Shown piece by piece: positions 14,401 through 33,549 of a stretch of DNA of 64,000 nt. The position numbers and the translations under genes were made by a program. The notes under the pieces were generated by a model that worked only from the letters and a program-made list of their open reading frames with translations, was not told the origin of the DNA and did not search any database. The stretch's first letter is position 1; every line of letters starts with the position of its first letter. Source of the stretch: Plicaturopsis crispa FD-325 SS-3 (Eukaryota; Basidiomycota; Agaricomycetes; Amylocorticiales; Amylocorticiaceae); contig KN832567.1 in the NCBI GenBank assembly GCA_000827205.1, positions 393,189 to 457,188 on the forward strand, read 5' to 3'.

Positions 14401-15332
14401 TCACCGTCGTCCGTAATCAACTCCATGGTCATGCTGTCGTCCCCGTCCCACACGGACGAGAACGCGCCGTCGAGCGTGAACGGGCTCTCTGTGGCCGGGC
14501 TCTCGGTCAGCATCGCGACGCTCTGGCGACTCAGCGCCCCCGGCGGCGGCGACCACGGCAAGCTGGGTCCAGCCAGCGTCGACGCGCCCGAGCTGTTGCG
14601 CGACTTCTGCGCCCGGCCCCCGACGGCAGACTGCCTAGACGGCGACGCGTGCGGACTGCCGTTCGGGAGCCGCGGGGGCGTCGCTTTCGGCGTGGTCTTC
14701 CCTTTCTTCGGGCTCGGAGACGTGAGGTTGATGGTCGGCGACGCGGTGGACAGCGAGGAGGCCCCGGGCGAGGTCTTGTCGAGGGCGTTGTCGCGTCGGG
14801 GCGGCGTCATCGACATCACGCGTGCGCGGGGCGGGGATGCGGATGCCTCCTCGGCTGCAGAAGCTGCAGGTGCGTCGGGCACATACAATGACTGCGTGCG
14901 CGCGTTGCGAAGGGAGCTGGCGACGGAGGGGGCGGGCCTCATGGAGTTCCCAAGGCGTGCAGGGGCTTGCAGACGCGGCACGGGCGATGGCGTGGAGGGC
15001 GACGGCAGGCCCGTCGTAGAGGCCGACAGCGAGTCGCGACGAGGGGTGGCGGAGACGCGCCGCGCGATTGCACTGGTGGACGATTTCCTGGTGGCGCTCG
15101 CTGTCGATGGCGTGGGGGTCGCATTCGACAAGCGCGATTGCGATGCTGAGCTGAAGCTTGTCGAGGTAGAGTTTCTAACGGTAGAGGCTCCGCTCAGACT
15201 GCTCGACAGAGACGATGCATTCGAGATGGCTCGTGGTTTGGTGAGACTCGATCCGCCGGTCGATGAACGCGCTGTAGACCTCGAAAAGCGTGTAGACGAA
15301 TCCGAGGGCGCTATCGAGCTACGGGGTGCCAT
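11487..15332 (-). CDS. F-box/WD40 repeat protein
   Basis: Probable substrate adaptor of an SCF ubiquitin ligase. Thirteen exons give about 1053 residues: 14011-15332, 13924-13943, 13713-13861, 13545-13660, 13378-13493, 13199-13324, 13109-13139, 12767-13047, 12601-12709, 12512-12542, 11992-12453, 11632-11939, 11487-11577. Residues 1-300 are Ser/Thr/Pro-rich and disordered. A coiled coil follows ([17 protein letters not shown]...) with a small Cys patch CICGG. The F-box lies at about 466-515 ([19 protein letters not shown], then [18 protein letters not shown]). WD40 repeats run from about 550 to 790 ([35 protein letters not shown]). The C-terminal 250 residues are Ser/Thr/Pro-rich. A 20-nt and two 31-nt exons keep the frame. 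The target is unknown. Confidence 0.9.
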
Positions 15333-15619
15333 CAAATGTGCAGAGAAAGACTGTGGCTTGTCGTGGTCGTTGTCAAGAGATGTATGTTGAACGGTTGGAA
15401 CCGTGCTCGACGACGCGCCACCAGCCGGAAGCTTTCACGAGCCTAGGATACCAGCAGGACCTCGATTGTCGATTGTATCAAAGAATAAAGCAGGCTATGC
15501 AGTTGGTCAAAACGAGGATACAGCGAGGCGAAGAGGGTAGGGGTGAGTCGGAGGTAAGCCTCACAGTTCCAAACATTGTCCCCGCTGGGCTCGCGGAGTT
15601 TAGACGCCACAATTTACAA

Positions 15620-15628
15620 CGATTTAGT
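15620..15628 (+). repeat. Target site duplication, left (9 bp)
   Basis: CGATTTAGT directly flanks the left end of the element at 15629-16497; the same nine bases follow the right end at 16498-16506. A 9-bp duplication is the usual mark of Mutator-like insertion. Confidence 0.9.
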
Positions 15629-15642
15629 TAGTCTCGTATCAC

Positions 15643-15690
15643 CAGACTCTCTAGACCTTCCCATTCTGGGTCCCTTGTCTAGAGAGTCTG
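15643..15690 (+). repeat. Hairpin in left TIR (14-bp stem, 20-nt loop)
   Basis: Arms at 15643-15656 (CAGACTCTCTAGAC) and 15677-15690 (GTCTAGAGAGTCTG) are perfectly complementary around a 20-nt loop. The equivalent hairpin in the other TIR keeps perfect pairing with different bases at three pairs. Confidence 0.9.
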
Positions 15691-16435
15691 GGATACCACC
15701 AACCACTTACATAGATAGCTGCGTCTCAGGATTTCGCGGCGCGTCGCTCTGCTCTGCACGAACGCCGTTTATGCGTCCTGATCCCAATTTTTGTCCTTTC
15801 ACCTTCATTCTTTCTGTAACATACGAGCAACACAAAAGAAATATATTTGTTTCTTGCAACGGACACGAAAATCGAAAAATTGCGGACGTGAGAGCGTACA
15901 AAGGTCCGGATGTAGATATGTACATTTGGCCCACTGTCATGCGTCCCAGAGCTATCCGTAACACGTAGAAAGCTAGGACAGCCTAGGGTACATATTCCCG
16001 TACGCATAACCGTCGAAAAACGGGTTCGAACGGGCTGTAGACGGTTATGGAGACGTACCGAATATACGCCTTGTGCAAGACTGCCGGCCCTTGAGATGAA
16101 GTTTCGAAAACAAACTTTTCGCGAGTCCTATGTCTTCCTAGCATGTTCAGGCATGTTACTGAGTCGTTCCGAGGCTCGGAAATACGCTGTGGAAACGCCG
16201 AAAAATGCATGTACGGCGACGCTTGCTGTGTGCAGCTGGCGATGAATTTCGTGGATTTTGTCCACAAAACAAAGACGTAGGGGTCGTCGTAATGGGTATA
16301 CGAGCACGCCGCCGAGATTTTAAAGCCAGAGAGTAGATGCAGAGCAAGATGTAGAGAAGAAAATAAACGAGGAGCAGAGCGACGCGCCGCGAAATCCTGA
16401 GACGCAGCTATCTATGTAAGTGGTTGGTGGTATCC

Positions 16436-16483
16436 CAGACTCTCAGTACAAGGGGCCCAGAATGGGAAGGTACTGAGAGTCTG
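16436..16483 (-). repeat. Hairpin in right TIR (14-bp stem, 20-nt loop)
   Basis: Arms at 16436-16449 (CAGACTCTCAGTAC) and 16470-16483 (GTACTGAGAGTCTG) are perfectly complementary. Compared with the left TIR, three base pairs differ and all remain paired; the loop differs at one base. Confidence 0.9.
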
Positions 16484-16497
16484 GTGATACGAGACTA

Positions 16498-16506
16498 CGA
16501 TTTAGT
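16498..16506 (+). repeat. Target site duplication, right (9 bp)
   Basis: CGATTTAGT, identical to 15620-15628, directly after the right end of the element. Confidence 0.9.
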
Positions 16507-16796
16507 GGGCCACTTGCGACGGACATAAGGGAGATGAGCATTTAGATTTCAAGGTAAAAGAAAGAGACAAAGTTAAACAGGACAGTGTACGACATCTACC
16601 GGACGTTGGCTATGGGATATATGTCCCCAGCGTGTGCATCAACTATGGTGGCCTAACGCCCGGATTGTTAAAATTCTACAATGGGAAAGAGGAGTAAAGG
16701 ATGGTCCTTGCAGAGGTGACTAGGCCAGCTATAAGAAGTCGCTTGGGGAGGAGTGCGCCAAGAAACAGCACATTCGTACAATCAAGCTGCAAACCA

Positions 16797-17736
16797 ATGG
16801 TACGCAAACAGTAAGTACGGCGACCCGTAAAACATACGCGCTAGATGGCTCACCAAATAGCGGACTGACAGAGGCAGAAAAGCAGGCAGAAAGCCTGCTA
16901 AAAAGAAAGTGGACCCTCCTCCTCCTCGCGACCGTCGCCCACGGGGCGCCCGTCGCCTTACGCCACCGCCCGTGGTCGTCCCGAGGCCTGTGCGTCCAAT
17001 CCAGTTCATTTCGAGGGGCGAGCCAAAACCGGAGCTCCAAGATAACGCGTTCGGGTGGCACACGCACGATATAATCAACAACAGCGTGCTGACCCGGTGG
17101 ATGAAGTACCTCCCAGACCGCAGGCTCGACGGCACCGTCGGCCGCTACCTCCACGGCGACGACAGGTTCACCATTGCGGACGGCGGGGATGCGCTGGTGC
17201 CTCTCCATACAATCTGGAGAAACAGGTTTATCACCTCCATGGCCGCCATAGCGCACATGTTCGTGCCGCTGATCCACCAGCCGGGCCCGTACGCGTTCTG
17301 GCCTCTACCTCGGACATACCAGGCGTACACGGGCAGAAATGAACCCCAGTTCTGGCTGTCCCATGGAGGCAAATGGGAGCTGCGGCGGACAGAGCTGCCC
17401 TACTGCCGTTTATTCCGTGCGGAGCCAGACTCCTACCCATTCTATCCAGAGGCCCAGAACTTGTTTTGGCACGAGCATTTGCAGCTGGACTTGGATCGCT
17501 CGACGGCATTCTGCGAGGTAAGCCTGACGAGATGGGAGCCAGTCGAAATGCGCACGCGGATGAAGGTCGCGGTATACTCTTTCGAGTGGGACGAGGTCGG
17601 TGGAGCGCAGACGCCCACCGGGAATGATCTAGGGATTTGGTGGATGTGCGATTTGCAGCTGGTAAAGGAGGAGTACCTGGTAAAGATGATGATGAACCTA
17701 CGAAGTGCTTTGTGGGCAAACGGGAAAGGACTGTAG
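16797..17736 (+). CDS. Hypothetical protein with basic N-terminus
   Basis: Not recognised. Exons 16797-16810 and 16872-17736 give 292 residues. The N-terminal 45 residues are very basic (MVRKQGRKAGRKPAKKK, then Arg/Pro-rich), like a nuclear or nucleic-acid-binding tail. The rest looks like one globular domain rich in Trp, Tyr and His (DNAFGWHTHDIINNSVL, FWLSHGGKWELRR, NLFWHEHLQLDLDRS, GIWWMCDLQLVKEEYL), with no membrane segment or signal peptide. The 14-nt first exon was chosen because it is the only joint found that gives an ATG in frame past the TAG at 16858-16860. The gene begins 300 bp after the right end of the Mutator-like element, which may therefore have altered its promoter. Confidence 0.65.
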
Positions 17737-18623
17737 CTGCTGCTTTTTAAAATACCATGATGTGACAAACGCTGCGAGAAAGTTTCGGGGACTTTCGAAG
17801 TTTGAAGAGCGTAAGCAGGTGTGTATGGACAGAAGGATTGGGGGAGATACTTCGTTCATTGTGGATGTGATTTCATGAAATAGTGCATTGCGCATGACTG
17901 CTGAGAAGCAGTGGTGTCTCCGTTGGGCTGCCGATGTAGACTGTTCGCAATAGCCATGCGACGTAAGCATAGGAAAGACCGTAAAATATTGAACAGGCCT
18001 CTGGCTGGAATATCGGAGGCGGTTTTGTGCGGAAAGACAAGTTTGAGAGCTTTAAGAGGTGGAAGAAGCATGTTTGGCGCTGCCGATATTTTAGACTCGT
18101 GGTCAGCTCCCTGGGCGGAGATTGAAATAGAACGAACGTACTCACTGGACCCTCTGTTTGCACCGTCAGTATGTATTTTGCATTAACTCGTCTCAGGATC
18201 ACTCTCGCTGGTCAAGACAGCTTCTCTACCGGAGCTACCAATGCTAGCAGTTCGTGCGCGTACAAAGGCTCGCCGTTCCATAATATTAAAAGTGGAATTT
18301 GGTCAATGTCAACGAGTCACTCCATCACGGTCGGTACATGGGAACGCGTCTGCTACTGCAACCGCGCGGCAAGGCGCGGTATTGTGTGACAATATTTGTG
18401 TCGTCTTTCCCCATGCTCTTCCTTTGCCGGGTGCAATTTGGGTACAGTATGCTCCTATAATTAATCTGTACACTCGTGATAACACAGCCCAGGTACTGAA
18501 GCTTTTAAACGATAGGGAGCGCAAGAACGAGGTCGACCACCACGACGAAACTCCTATCTTACACTCCCCGACCTATAATACTTAGAACTCGATAAACGAC
18601 CTACAAAGAGTCACCCACAAAGG
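17737..18623. other. Intergenic stretch upstream of the P450 gene
   Basis: About 890 bp with short minus-strand open frames (for example 17873-18202) that match nothing I recognise and lack good splice partners. A TATA-like CCTATAATA near 18571 is about 50 bp before the P450 start codon and may belong to its promoter. Confidence 0.4.
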
Positions 18624-20919
18624 ATGACCATGATGGCACCCTCCGTTGCCCTCCTCTTTCTTTCTGCAGGCGCGACGCTACTTGCGTTCACCCTCTACAC
18701 CGTCGCTTTACATGTCTACAGGATTCTGACATCCTCGCTGCGCGACCTCCCGGGGCCCGCTAGCTCTCATTGGGTATTTGGAAATCTCAAAGTTGTACAC
18801 GGCGGCGTAAGATTCACAAGAAACCCACTCTGTGAATCATGCTAATTATTTTCGTTACAGGCCCCCGGCACCGTGCATGAACGATGGGTAGAGGAGTACG
18901 GCACGACGTACAGAACGTCGGGCATGCTAAGTGTGAGGAGTTTTGACGGTCTAGGTGTTGTGAATGAGTGTTCACGCTACGTCCCGATAGATTCGCAGCC
19001 TTTTTACGTTGGACACCAAGGCACTAGCCTATATACTTGGCCATTCAGATATATATCAGAAATCTGACGCAGTGCGATACAGCCTATCGCGTGTTTTGGG
19101 TCAAGGTATGGAACACTCGTGGCAATATTCGCTGATATTGACAGAAGTACTCTAGGACTTCTCGTGGTCGAAGGCGAGCAGCACAAATTACAGGTGTGTG
19201 GCCATCCCCATCCAAACGCCATGCTCTGACATTCGATGTCTCGCAGCGCAAGATTATGAACCCTGCATTTGGTCCGGCACAAGTCCGTGCTTTGACCGAG
19301 ATATTTGTGGAAAAGGCGCTCCAGGTTCGTTGTACACAACATCCGATGTGATTATATGTTGATTGCATGCCGCTCAGCTCCGGGATGTATGGACGCGCGA
19401 GCTTGAGACGAACGGCCAAGTATCGGAAGTGGACCGCGATGGCAATTCCGAGAAATCGCTGCGCGTTGATGTGCTTTCGGGGTTAAACCGCATGACTCTC
19501 GATGTCATCGGGCTGGCTGGTAGGTCTCGCACACTGTGAGTATCTGTGAACCCCTAATAAACATATACAACCAGGCTTTGACTACAAATTCGACGCACTG
19601 TCGCGCCGGAAGAATGAACTCAATGACGCGCTTGTGACGCTTACCAACGATGACTCCAGCAGCAGGATCCTCGCGATGCTTCAAGCCTACGTACCCATTC
19701 TACGGGCACTCGTGCGTCTGTTCATCTCGACTTTCACACGATTTGCTCTGACGTGCATCTTCCACGGATACTGTTATCTTTGGTATAGCCCACTGTACGC
19801 CAGAGCACTATTGACAAGACTCAGGAGACGATGGGCCGTATCGGACGGCAACTCCTCGGCGATGCGAGAGCAGGAATGATAGCGGCAGAGAAAGACGGCG
19901 TCGTGTCTCACGCGGGCAAGGCGCGCGATCTCCTTAGTCTCCTTGTGCGCGCCAATGCCGCCAGCGGCGACCAGGGGCTCAGTGACGACGACGTGCTCGC
20001 ACGTAAGTCAAACCAGTCCTCGTTGAAATAGTGTCCCCCAGCTTACACGACGGTCGGTCCACACGCAGAGATTCCCACGTTCTTCGTTGCGGGGCACGAA
20101 ACGACGAGCGCCGCAGTCACATGGGCGCTCTACCAGCTCACGCAGTCGCCGGACGTGCAGGCGCGGCTGCGCGCGGAGCTGCGTGCAGTGCCGACCGAGT
20201 TGCCCGACATGGACGAGCTGAACGCGCTGCCGTATCTGGACAACGTGGTGCGGGAGGTCATGCGCGTGCAGGCACCCGTAGTGCACTCCATGCGCACGGC
20301 TATGCGGGACGACGTGATCCCGCTCGCACGGCCGTTTGTGGATCGCAAGGGCGTCGAGCGGCACGAGATTCGGTGAGCCGCGGGTATCTCGTCACATTTT
20401 CGCCTGATTCCTAATCGTAGGTTTCCACGCATACAAAGAATAAGCAAGGGTGAATCAATTGTTATCCCTATCCTTGTTCTCAACCGGTCAAAGGAAATAT
20501 GGGGTGAGGATGCAGCTGAGTTCAAGTGCGTATTACCTTGGTACTTTATCGTCCATCCACTCAGAGGGACATATGCAGGCCCGAACGATGGGACCATCTC
20601 CCTGAGACTGTCACCACTGTTCCCGGCGTGTGGGGACACCAGCTCACCTTTCTTGCCGGTCCCCATGCATGTATCGGATACCGTTTCTCCGTCGTCGAGT
20701 AAGCACTCTATCTTGATCTTCGTCCAGTACTAATGATATGTGCTCGCTAGGATCAAGACATTGCTTTTCACGCTGCTGCGCGCGTTCGAGTTCGAGCTCG
20801 CGGTCCCGGCGGCAGATATTGAGCACAAGTTGTCTGTTGTCCAGAAACCCACTGTTAGGAGTGAGCCGTTGAAGGGGACCCAGATGCCACTGATCATCAG
20901 GGCTGTACGAGAGGACTAG
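18624..20919 (+). CDS. Cytochrome P450 monooxygenase
   Basis: Membrane-anchored haem-thiolate oxygenase. Twelve exons give 558 residues: 18624-18806, 18861-18932, 18991-19105, 19156-19193, 19247-19324, 19378-19519, 19575-19711, 19789-20002, 20069-20372, 20421-20525, 20579-20698, 20751-20919. An N-terminal hydrophobic helix ([15 protein letters not shown]) is followed by the Pro hinge [10 protein letters not shown]-helix [13 protein letters not shown]-helix EVMR, the PERF-type FKPERWD, and the haem ligand loop [13 protein letters not shown] with the Cys thiolate. All key residues are present, so it should be active. The substrate cannot be read from sequence; Agaricomycetes use large P450 families for lignin-related and xenobiotic oxidation. 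No dedicated biosynthetic cluster surrounds it. Confidence 0.95.
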
Positions 20920-21354
20920 ATGCTGGTCCTCGCGCGCTCGCTGTATTTGTACCCGCTGTAGTACTTACTAGTCTTGGACTTAATGGACATACTGTAATCA
21001 ATTCACTCCGATCGTTTGAAGGCATCTATCGCATACTTAGTCGTACGGCTGCGTCTTCAACTTGCTTCGAAATCTCTCGCTCGTTGTGCTCAGGCTGTCG
21101 GTAGTGTTAATCAAGTCACGCCTCTTCCAGGTCATCAGGTACCTCGGTCTCATCAACCTTGCCCTGCGCGCGTAGCCGTTCCAGACGAGACAGCCGGGAG
21201 AATGGCACGTCAGCCTTGGCGTTGCCCACCGTGCTGCTAACTGCGGTCGTCAGCTTGGACGGGGGAGCAGCATACAGCAGTCAGGCGAAGGAAGACAAAT
21301 CTGTATCGAGTCGCTACTCTGATTCGCCAGTCGCGAAACATGGCTGAACATATG
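20920..21354. other. Convergent intergenic region
   Basis: About 435 bp between the stop codons of the P450 gene and the minus-strand kinase-fold gene. No coding or repeat signal seen. Confidence 0.4.
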
Positions 21355-22736
21355 CTACCTATCGTCATCGCACGTCTTTACGCCAGGCTTAATCCTCCAC
21401 CGCAAAGGCTCCCATCGATGCTTATTCCCGTCTTCGTCGACCTTCGTTTCGTCGGGGAAGCCAGGCACGAACTCGAACTTTTGATCCCGCCAGTCCGGTC
21501 GCATAGCCGCCACCTCCCTATTAGTGCGACGGTAGCCGTAAAAGGTGTGCGTTAGCTCATGCCGCCACCGCCACGGTGACGGATTATGCCAGCCCTTATC
21601 CTTCAGAAAACTGCGAGCTTCCGTGAGCTCGTGGCACCCACTAGTGCGTTCGTGCCATAACTCGTCGCTGACATCAGGTTGTTTGACGGCTGCACAGCCG
21701 AAGTCGATCAACACAGGATGGTCGAAGTCGTCGCGCCTGACAATGACGTTGCGCGGCGCGATGTCGTTATGCAGCGATTTCGAAGCACGGAGCTTGCGAA
21801 TGATGCTCAGGAGCCCCAGGGAGGCGCGCTCGGCGTCCTGTTCTGAGATGTCTCTGCCGAGTATGAGCTTGTCCATGCTCTGGCCTTCGATGTACTCCAA
21901 GACTATACCGGGGACGTTTGCGATCATGGGATCGGTGTCCTCGCTGGCGTCAGGGAGGCGGTAACGACAAGTACCGTACATGCGTGGGATGTCCCGGCCC
22001 TGCAGCGAGGTTAAGTATCGGTAGGCGGCAACCTCTCGGCGATGGGTTCCCAGGAGGTCGTCCCATCTGTTCATTTCGGGCATCCAGTCTGCCTCCCATT
22101 CAGGTTCACCGGGGAAGAGGTCCCCATAGCCATAACCTGGACCGCCGAGCGCACACCAGATATTCTCTATAGCCCCGCTCTTGATGCGCTTGAATCCTTG
22201 TTTGAAGGCGACATCTAAGCGTGTGGTCCACGGGCGTGATCGTGATTCCGAGCCTGCGTTGGAAAAGCGATAGTCGAAGAGCTTGACGATGAAGCGCGAT
22301 GGCAAATCGTGTCGAGGAGAGGTCGGCTCGACCACTAAACATTGAGCAACGGTAAACGGGTCGAATGCTTCGGTCACCCGAACATCCAAAGGAAAAGAAC
22401 TCTCCGATCCTTCTGGCGTAAATCCGAGGTGTAATTTTGCTGCAGGAGTGTATGGACATGGAAGGGCGGCCGCCCCGTCTGGACTGCCAAGCCTGTGAGA
22501 TATTGTTCTAATTTTAGGCTGGATAAAAAACGATGAAAAATTGCAACTTACTGAGAGGTTCGGCTCACAGCCTCTGTTTCTATCCATCTCCTCAGGAAGC
22601 CCTGGCGGGTTTGCGACGCCGCCCTGCGCCACTGCACAGGCAAAAGTTGACCGGCGTTCGTTCTACGGGGCCATTCGATGCCTGCAACGCGTTTTCCCGC
22701 AACGCATTCTCTCACCGAATGAAGGCTTGCAAACAT
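21355..22736 (-). CDS. Protein kinase-like fold protein (basidiomycete-type)
   Basis: About 440 residues from exons 22552-22736 and 21355-22492. The upstream frame (ending RRWIETEAVSRTS) joins across a 59-nt GT-AG intron to LGSPDGAAALPCPY. Kinase features: an acidic helix IVLEYIEGQSMDKL, catalytic loop SLHNDIAPRNVIV (HND in place of HRD, with the Asp and downstream Asn kept) and metal-binding LIDFGCA (DFG). I see no clear glycine-rich loop; the N-lobe is diverged (FIVKLFDYRF could supply the ATP-site lysine). Such proteins are expanded in mushrooms, near the FunK1/aminoglycoside-phosphotransferase-like group. The start at 22736 is the first ATG in the upstream frame and is tentative. Confidence 0.78.
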
Positions 22737-23179
22737 GCGATATTGCGTGAAGACGAAAGAAGACAACCAATTTTGCAAAGCGTTGTTTGGCAAGACCGTT
22801 CCGGGACAAACATTCGATACTTGCGCGAACTTGTGAAGAAATTACCTCGTTTTACGACTTGCGTCGCGAATAATTTTTTTACAGGATATCGCCCATGCTC
22901 GTCGCTCGACGGCTGTATTTTTGTGGCGGCGACTGCACCAGGTCCAAAATAAATGTCATGTGACCGCGTCCACGGTCGTTTCCTTTCGTCGCGCCGCCCA
23001 CTTTTCCCTTTTCCCTCCTGCATTAAATGCACCCCACAAACCCGCCTCTGATAAAACGCACGCCATAAACTCTGCTTGGCTTGGACGGTTGACTCGGCAC
23101 CGTAACAGAATCTTACCACACCTCCTTGAACGACATACCCGAAACCCCCACCCCAGCCCGTACGGCCGGAAATCCGTTC
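22737..23179. promoter_or_regulatory. Divergent intergenic region
   Basis: About 440 bp between two diverging start codons. It should contain both promoters. No repeat or RNA gene seen. Confidence 0.4.
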
Positions 23180-23966
23180 ATGCTTTATCTCACGTTCCTC
23201 CTCGCCGCCGCACTCAGCAGCGGCGCTTCTGCGGCACTCTATGCAACACAACCTACCGCGAATACTGTTTATAATGTCGATGAACCTGGGGAGATTACGT
23301 GGGTCGATGACGGGATGCATCCGCGCTTGAAGGATATGGGCCCGGTTCGGATCGATTTGTTTACCGCGAGCGGCGCTGTGAGTTTCCTCATGTTCTTGCA
23401 GCTTACAAGGCTGAGAGCGCTGCATTCCGCGATACTCACATGGCTTTGTGGTCTCTAGAGGTTCATTGCGACGCTGGCGCGAAACGTAAACGCAGGCGCT
23501 AAGTCTACCAATATCACATTTCCTCAGTTGAACATCACCGCCGACGAATAGTACGTCTCGCATCCTCCTTCCTCCCCACGAAATACACCACTAACTGCTG
23601 TTCCCTTCCAGCATGTTATCCTTCGTCTCCAAATCCCCTCCCCTCACCGTCTACACCGCCGACTTCGCCATCAACCCCTCCGCGAACATCACCTCAATAG
23701 ACCCCCGAATCGCCGCTCCGCTCCTCACCCTCGTCCTCCCCAGCACGACATACGTCTCGCAGCTCTCGCCCACCACGGGCCCCGCGGCGCAGCAGACCGT
23801 GTACGCCTCGCCGATCGCGGGCAGCGACAGTGGGAAACCCTTATCGAGGCAGAGCAGCGCGGCGAGTGGGAAGAGCGCGAGTCAGAGGATTGATATGGAG
23901 AAGATCAAGTTCAGGCTGGTGTTCATTTTGTGGCCGGCGCTCATTGGGATCACGATGGCTATGTGA
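23180..23966 (+). CDS. Secreted Kre9/Knh1-like, Ser/Thr-rich surface protein
   Basis: Three exons (23180-23377, 23459-23550, 23612-23966) encode 214 residues. A signal peptide (MLYLTFLLAAALSSGASA) starts the protein, so I prefer this ATG over one at about 23126. The domain after it has the Kre9/Knh1 N-terminal pattern: ATQPTANTVYNVDEPGEITWVDDG, later DLFTASG, then an N-glycosylated stretch (NITFPQLNITADEY). In fungi this Ig-like domain occurs on cell-surface and cell-wall proteins, some of them needed for beta-1,6-glucan assembly. The tail is Ser-rich and ends in a hydrophobic segment (LVFILWPALIGITMAM), consistent with a GPI signal. The role is inferred from the family. Confidence 0.8.
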
Positions 23967-25338
23967 GCGCAAAACCTTTTTCTTTTCCTGCGTATGCACG
24001 CTGGGCGGCGTATCCAGGCTTTTCACTTCGATTTCTACCCACTGTATTACTGCACCATTATTTTGCGTATCTCGCATGACTGGACCCGGACCTGCCATTT
24101 GATTTGTATCCCTTATTTACAAAGCCTCGACGTGTAGCCATTTGTTGTTCTCTTCCATCTTTTGCTACGAATATCTACCCTAATCTTATCACACCAACAT
24201 TCTATAACCAGCCCCTGCAAAGCGACGCGTCCAACTTGAAGCTTGAAGCGCGACTTGAAGTTGCTCGACACGTCCTGATGTCAAGGGTCCTTGCACTCGG
24301 CGTCGCAGCGGATAGCAATTATTATTACCATTAATTAAGGCGACACCAAAGATGTCGTCGTGTTCGTTTCAGTTGGTGAACACAGTAGTCCCGGGTAGTC
24401 CTGAGGCCTGAGGCTATGATCGCGCCCAGTGTATAGGCGGTCACCGTTATTACGTAACCCGCCTTTATATCCTAGCCCCTATTCGCGCTCAAACGCGCAG
24501 GACGCGCAGGACGCCGCGCAATCGTCTCCAGAAACCATATATCTCCCAGCAATGCAAGCTGTATACTTCATTTGGTTGACATAGTGGCTGCTGATACTCC
24601 TCGACTGCAGATTGAAGCCGCATTTGGTGCGCAAACTATGATTTGATTCTTTTTACTGCTAGTATGGCAATGTTAAATGCATCAACACGGTGGGCCTCTC
24701 TGTGCAACTGCATAGACCTCACGACTCGTTGAAAGCCTTCTAATATCACCTGTACTGCGCACGCGCTACGTCTCGCAAGCCGGTATTCTTTGAAAGTAGT
24801 GTCAGCAAGTGTCAGCAGTATACCTACAAATGCCTGACATACTTGAACTACCCACCGTACTCAGGATCACTTCCGGGATACCTCTGTCAGTACACGAAGT
24901 CCTTCTCATACGGGTGATTTTTTCTGACTCCAGGAGTCATCGCATTCTAGCTCGTGCAGGCTCGGTGCCCAATTTACCCACTTGTATGCTTTGCACTACC
25001 AAAACCTTCCGTTTTAGCCCGGAAATATTGTATAGTTGAATCTCCCTATTATAATGCTCGAAAGCATGGAGTTTGCATCCCTATCGCGTCTCCGATGGGG
25101 AGACAAGAGACAAAAAAACGCGATGCGACCAAGATGCGACAGGACGCGACGTGTGAGCGACGCGTCCGAGTCTGCGCGTGTCCCAAAAAGGAGCTTTACG
25201 TAATAACCGGGACCGCATATGCACTGGGCGCGATAACCAATACTTAGACTACAGGTAACAGAAGGAGGTAAGACTGTTGGTGTCTGTCTAGGAGAGACTA
25301 TGAACACAGCGCTTTGATACCGAATTCGAACGGTCAAC
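23967..25338. other. Long intergenic region before the BEACH gene
   Basis: About 1.37 kb without a supported gene. Short frames are not conserved-looking. A TATA-like CTTTATATCC occurs near 24464-24473, far from either gene start. Some short direct repeats (GCGCAGGAC) at about 24495-24515. No tRNA-like cloverleaf recognised. Confidence 0.4.
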
Positions 25339-33096
<7,758 letters not shown>

Positions 33097-33549
33097 TTGT
33101 GTTATAACCTGCTTTGCACGCTTGCTATCTGCTCACTGTATATTTATGTACCTACATACCTTGTTTTGTGCGTTTAGAATTTCTTTCTGTGGAATCACCT
33201 GGAATCGCACTTATGTACCTACCATAGCATGGTGACTGCTTGCAATGTTCTCGGTGGACATATCGAACCCAAATAAAGGAGTGAACTAAAAGGCACTTAC
33301 CAGCTGGCTACTTAACGATGCGCGATTCTGACTTGGTGCAATGTAAACTCACCTTGTCAGAAAATTTGGCTCGTTGATCCCGCCACAACTGGTGTAAATT
33401 GGCTGATTATTGGACATTAACTTTTTTTACAGTATATGTGCCATAGTCGAGCATGAGTTACAGTAGTATATGAGTATCAGGACAGAACAACACACTCAGC
33501 ATACGCACTACTGCACAGAGGTATGATGGTCCTTCGCAAACCGCGCCCA
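33097..33549. other. Convergent intergenic region
   Basis: About 450 bp, AT-rich, between convergent stop codons. It holds an AATAAA at 33273-33278, a possible polyadenylation signal for the BEACH transcript. Nothing else seen. Confidence 0.4.

Larger units (their letters stand above)
15629..16497. mobile_element. Non-autonomous Mutator-like (MULE) element with long TIRs
   Basis: An 869-bp element with 126-bp terminal inverted repeats (15629-15754 and 16372-16497) and a 9-bp target duplication. Only seven of the 126 TIR positions differ between the two ends, so the insertion is fairly recent. The 617-bp interior is AT-richer and has no transposase or other supported coding region, so it must be moved in trans. 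Long TIRs with a 9-bp duplication point to the Mutator superfamily. The TIR begins TAGTCTCGTATCACC. Each TIR holds a perfect 14-bp hairpin (described separately). The element sits between the 5' end of the F-box/WD40 gene and the start of an unknown basic protein gene. Confidence 0.88.

Noticed and set aside
14365-15390. Long plus-strand open frame (341 codons)
   Set aside because: It is antisense to the Ser/Pro-rich first exon of the F-box/WD40 gene; GC-rich low-complexity DNA keeps the opposite strand open. It has no domain.
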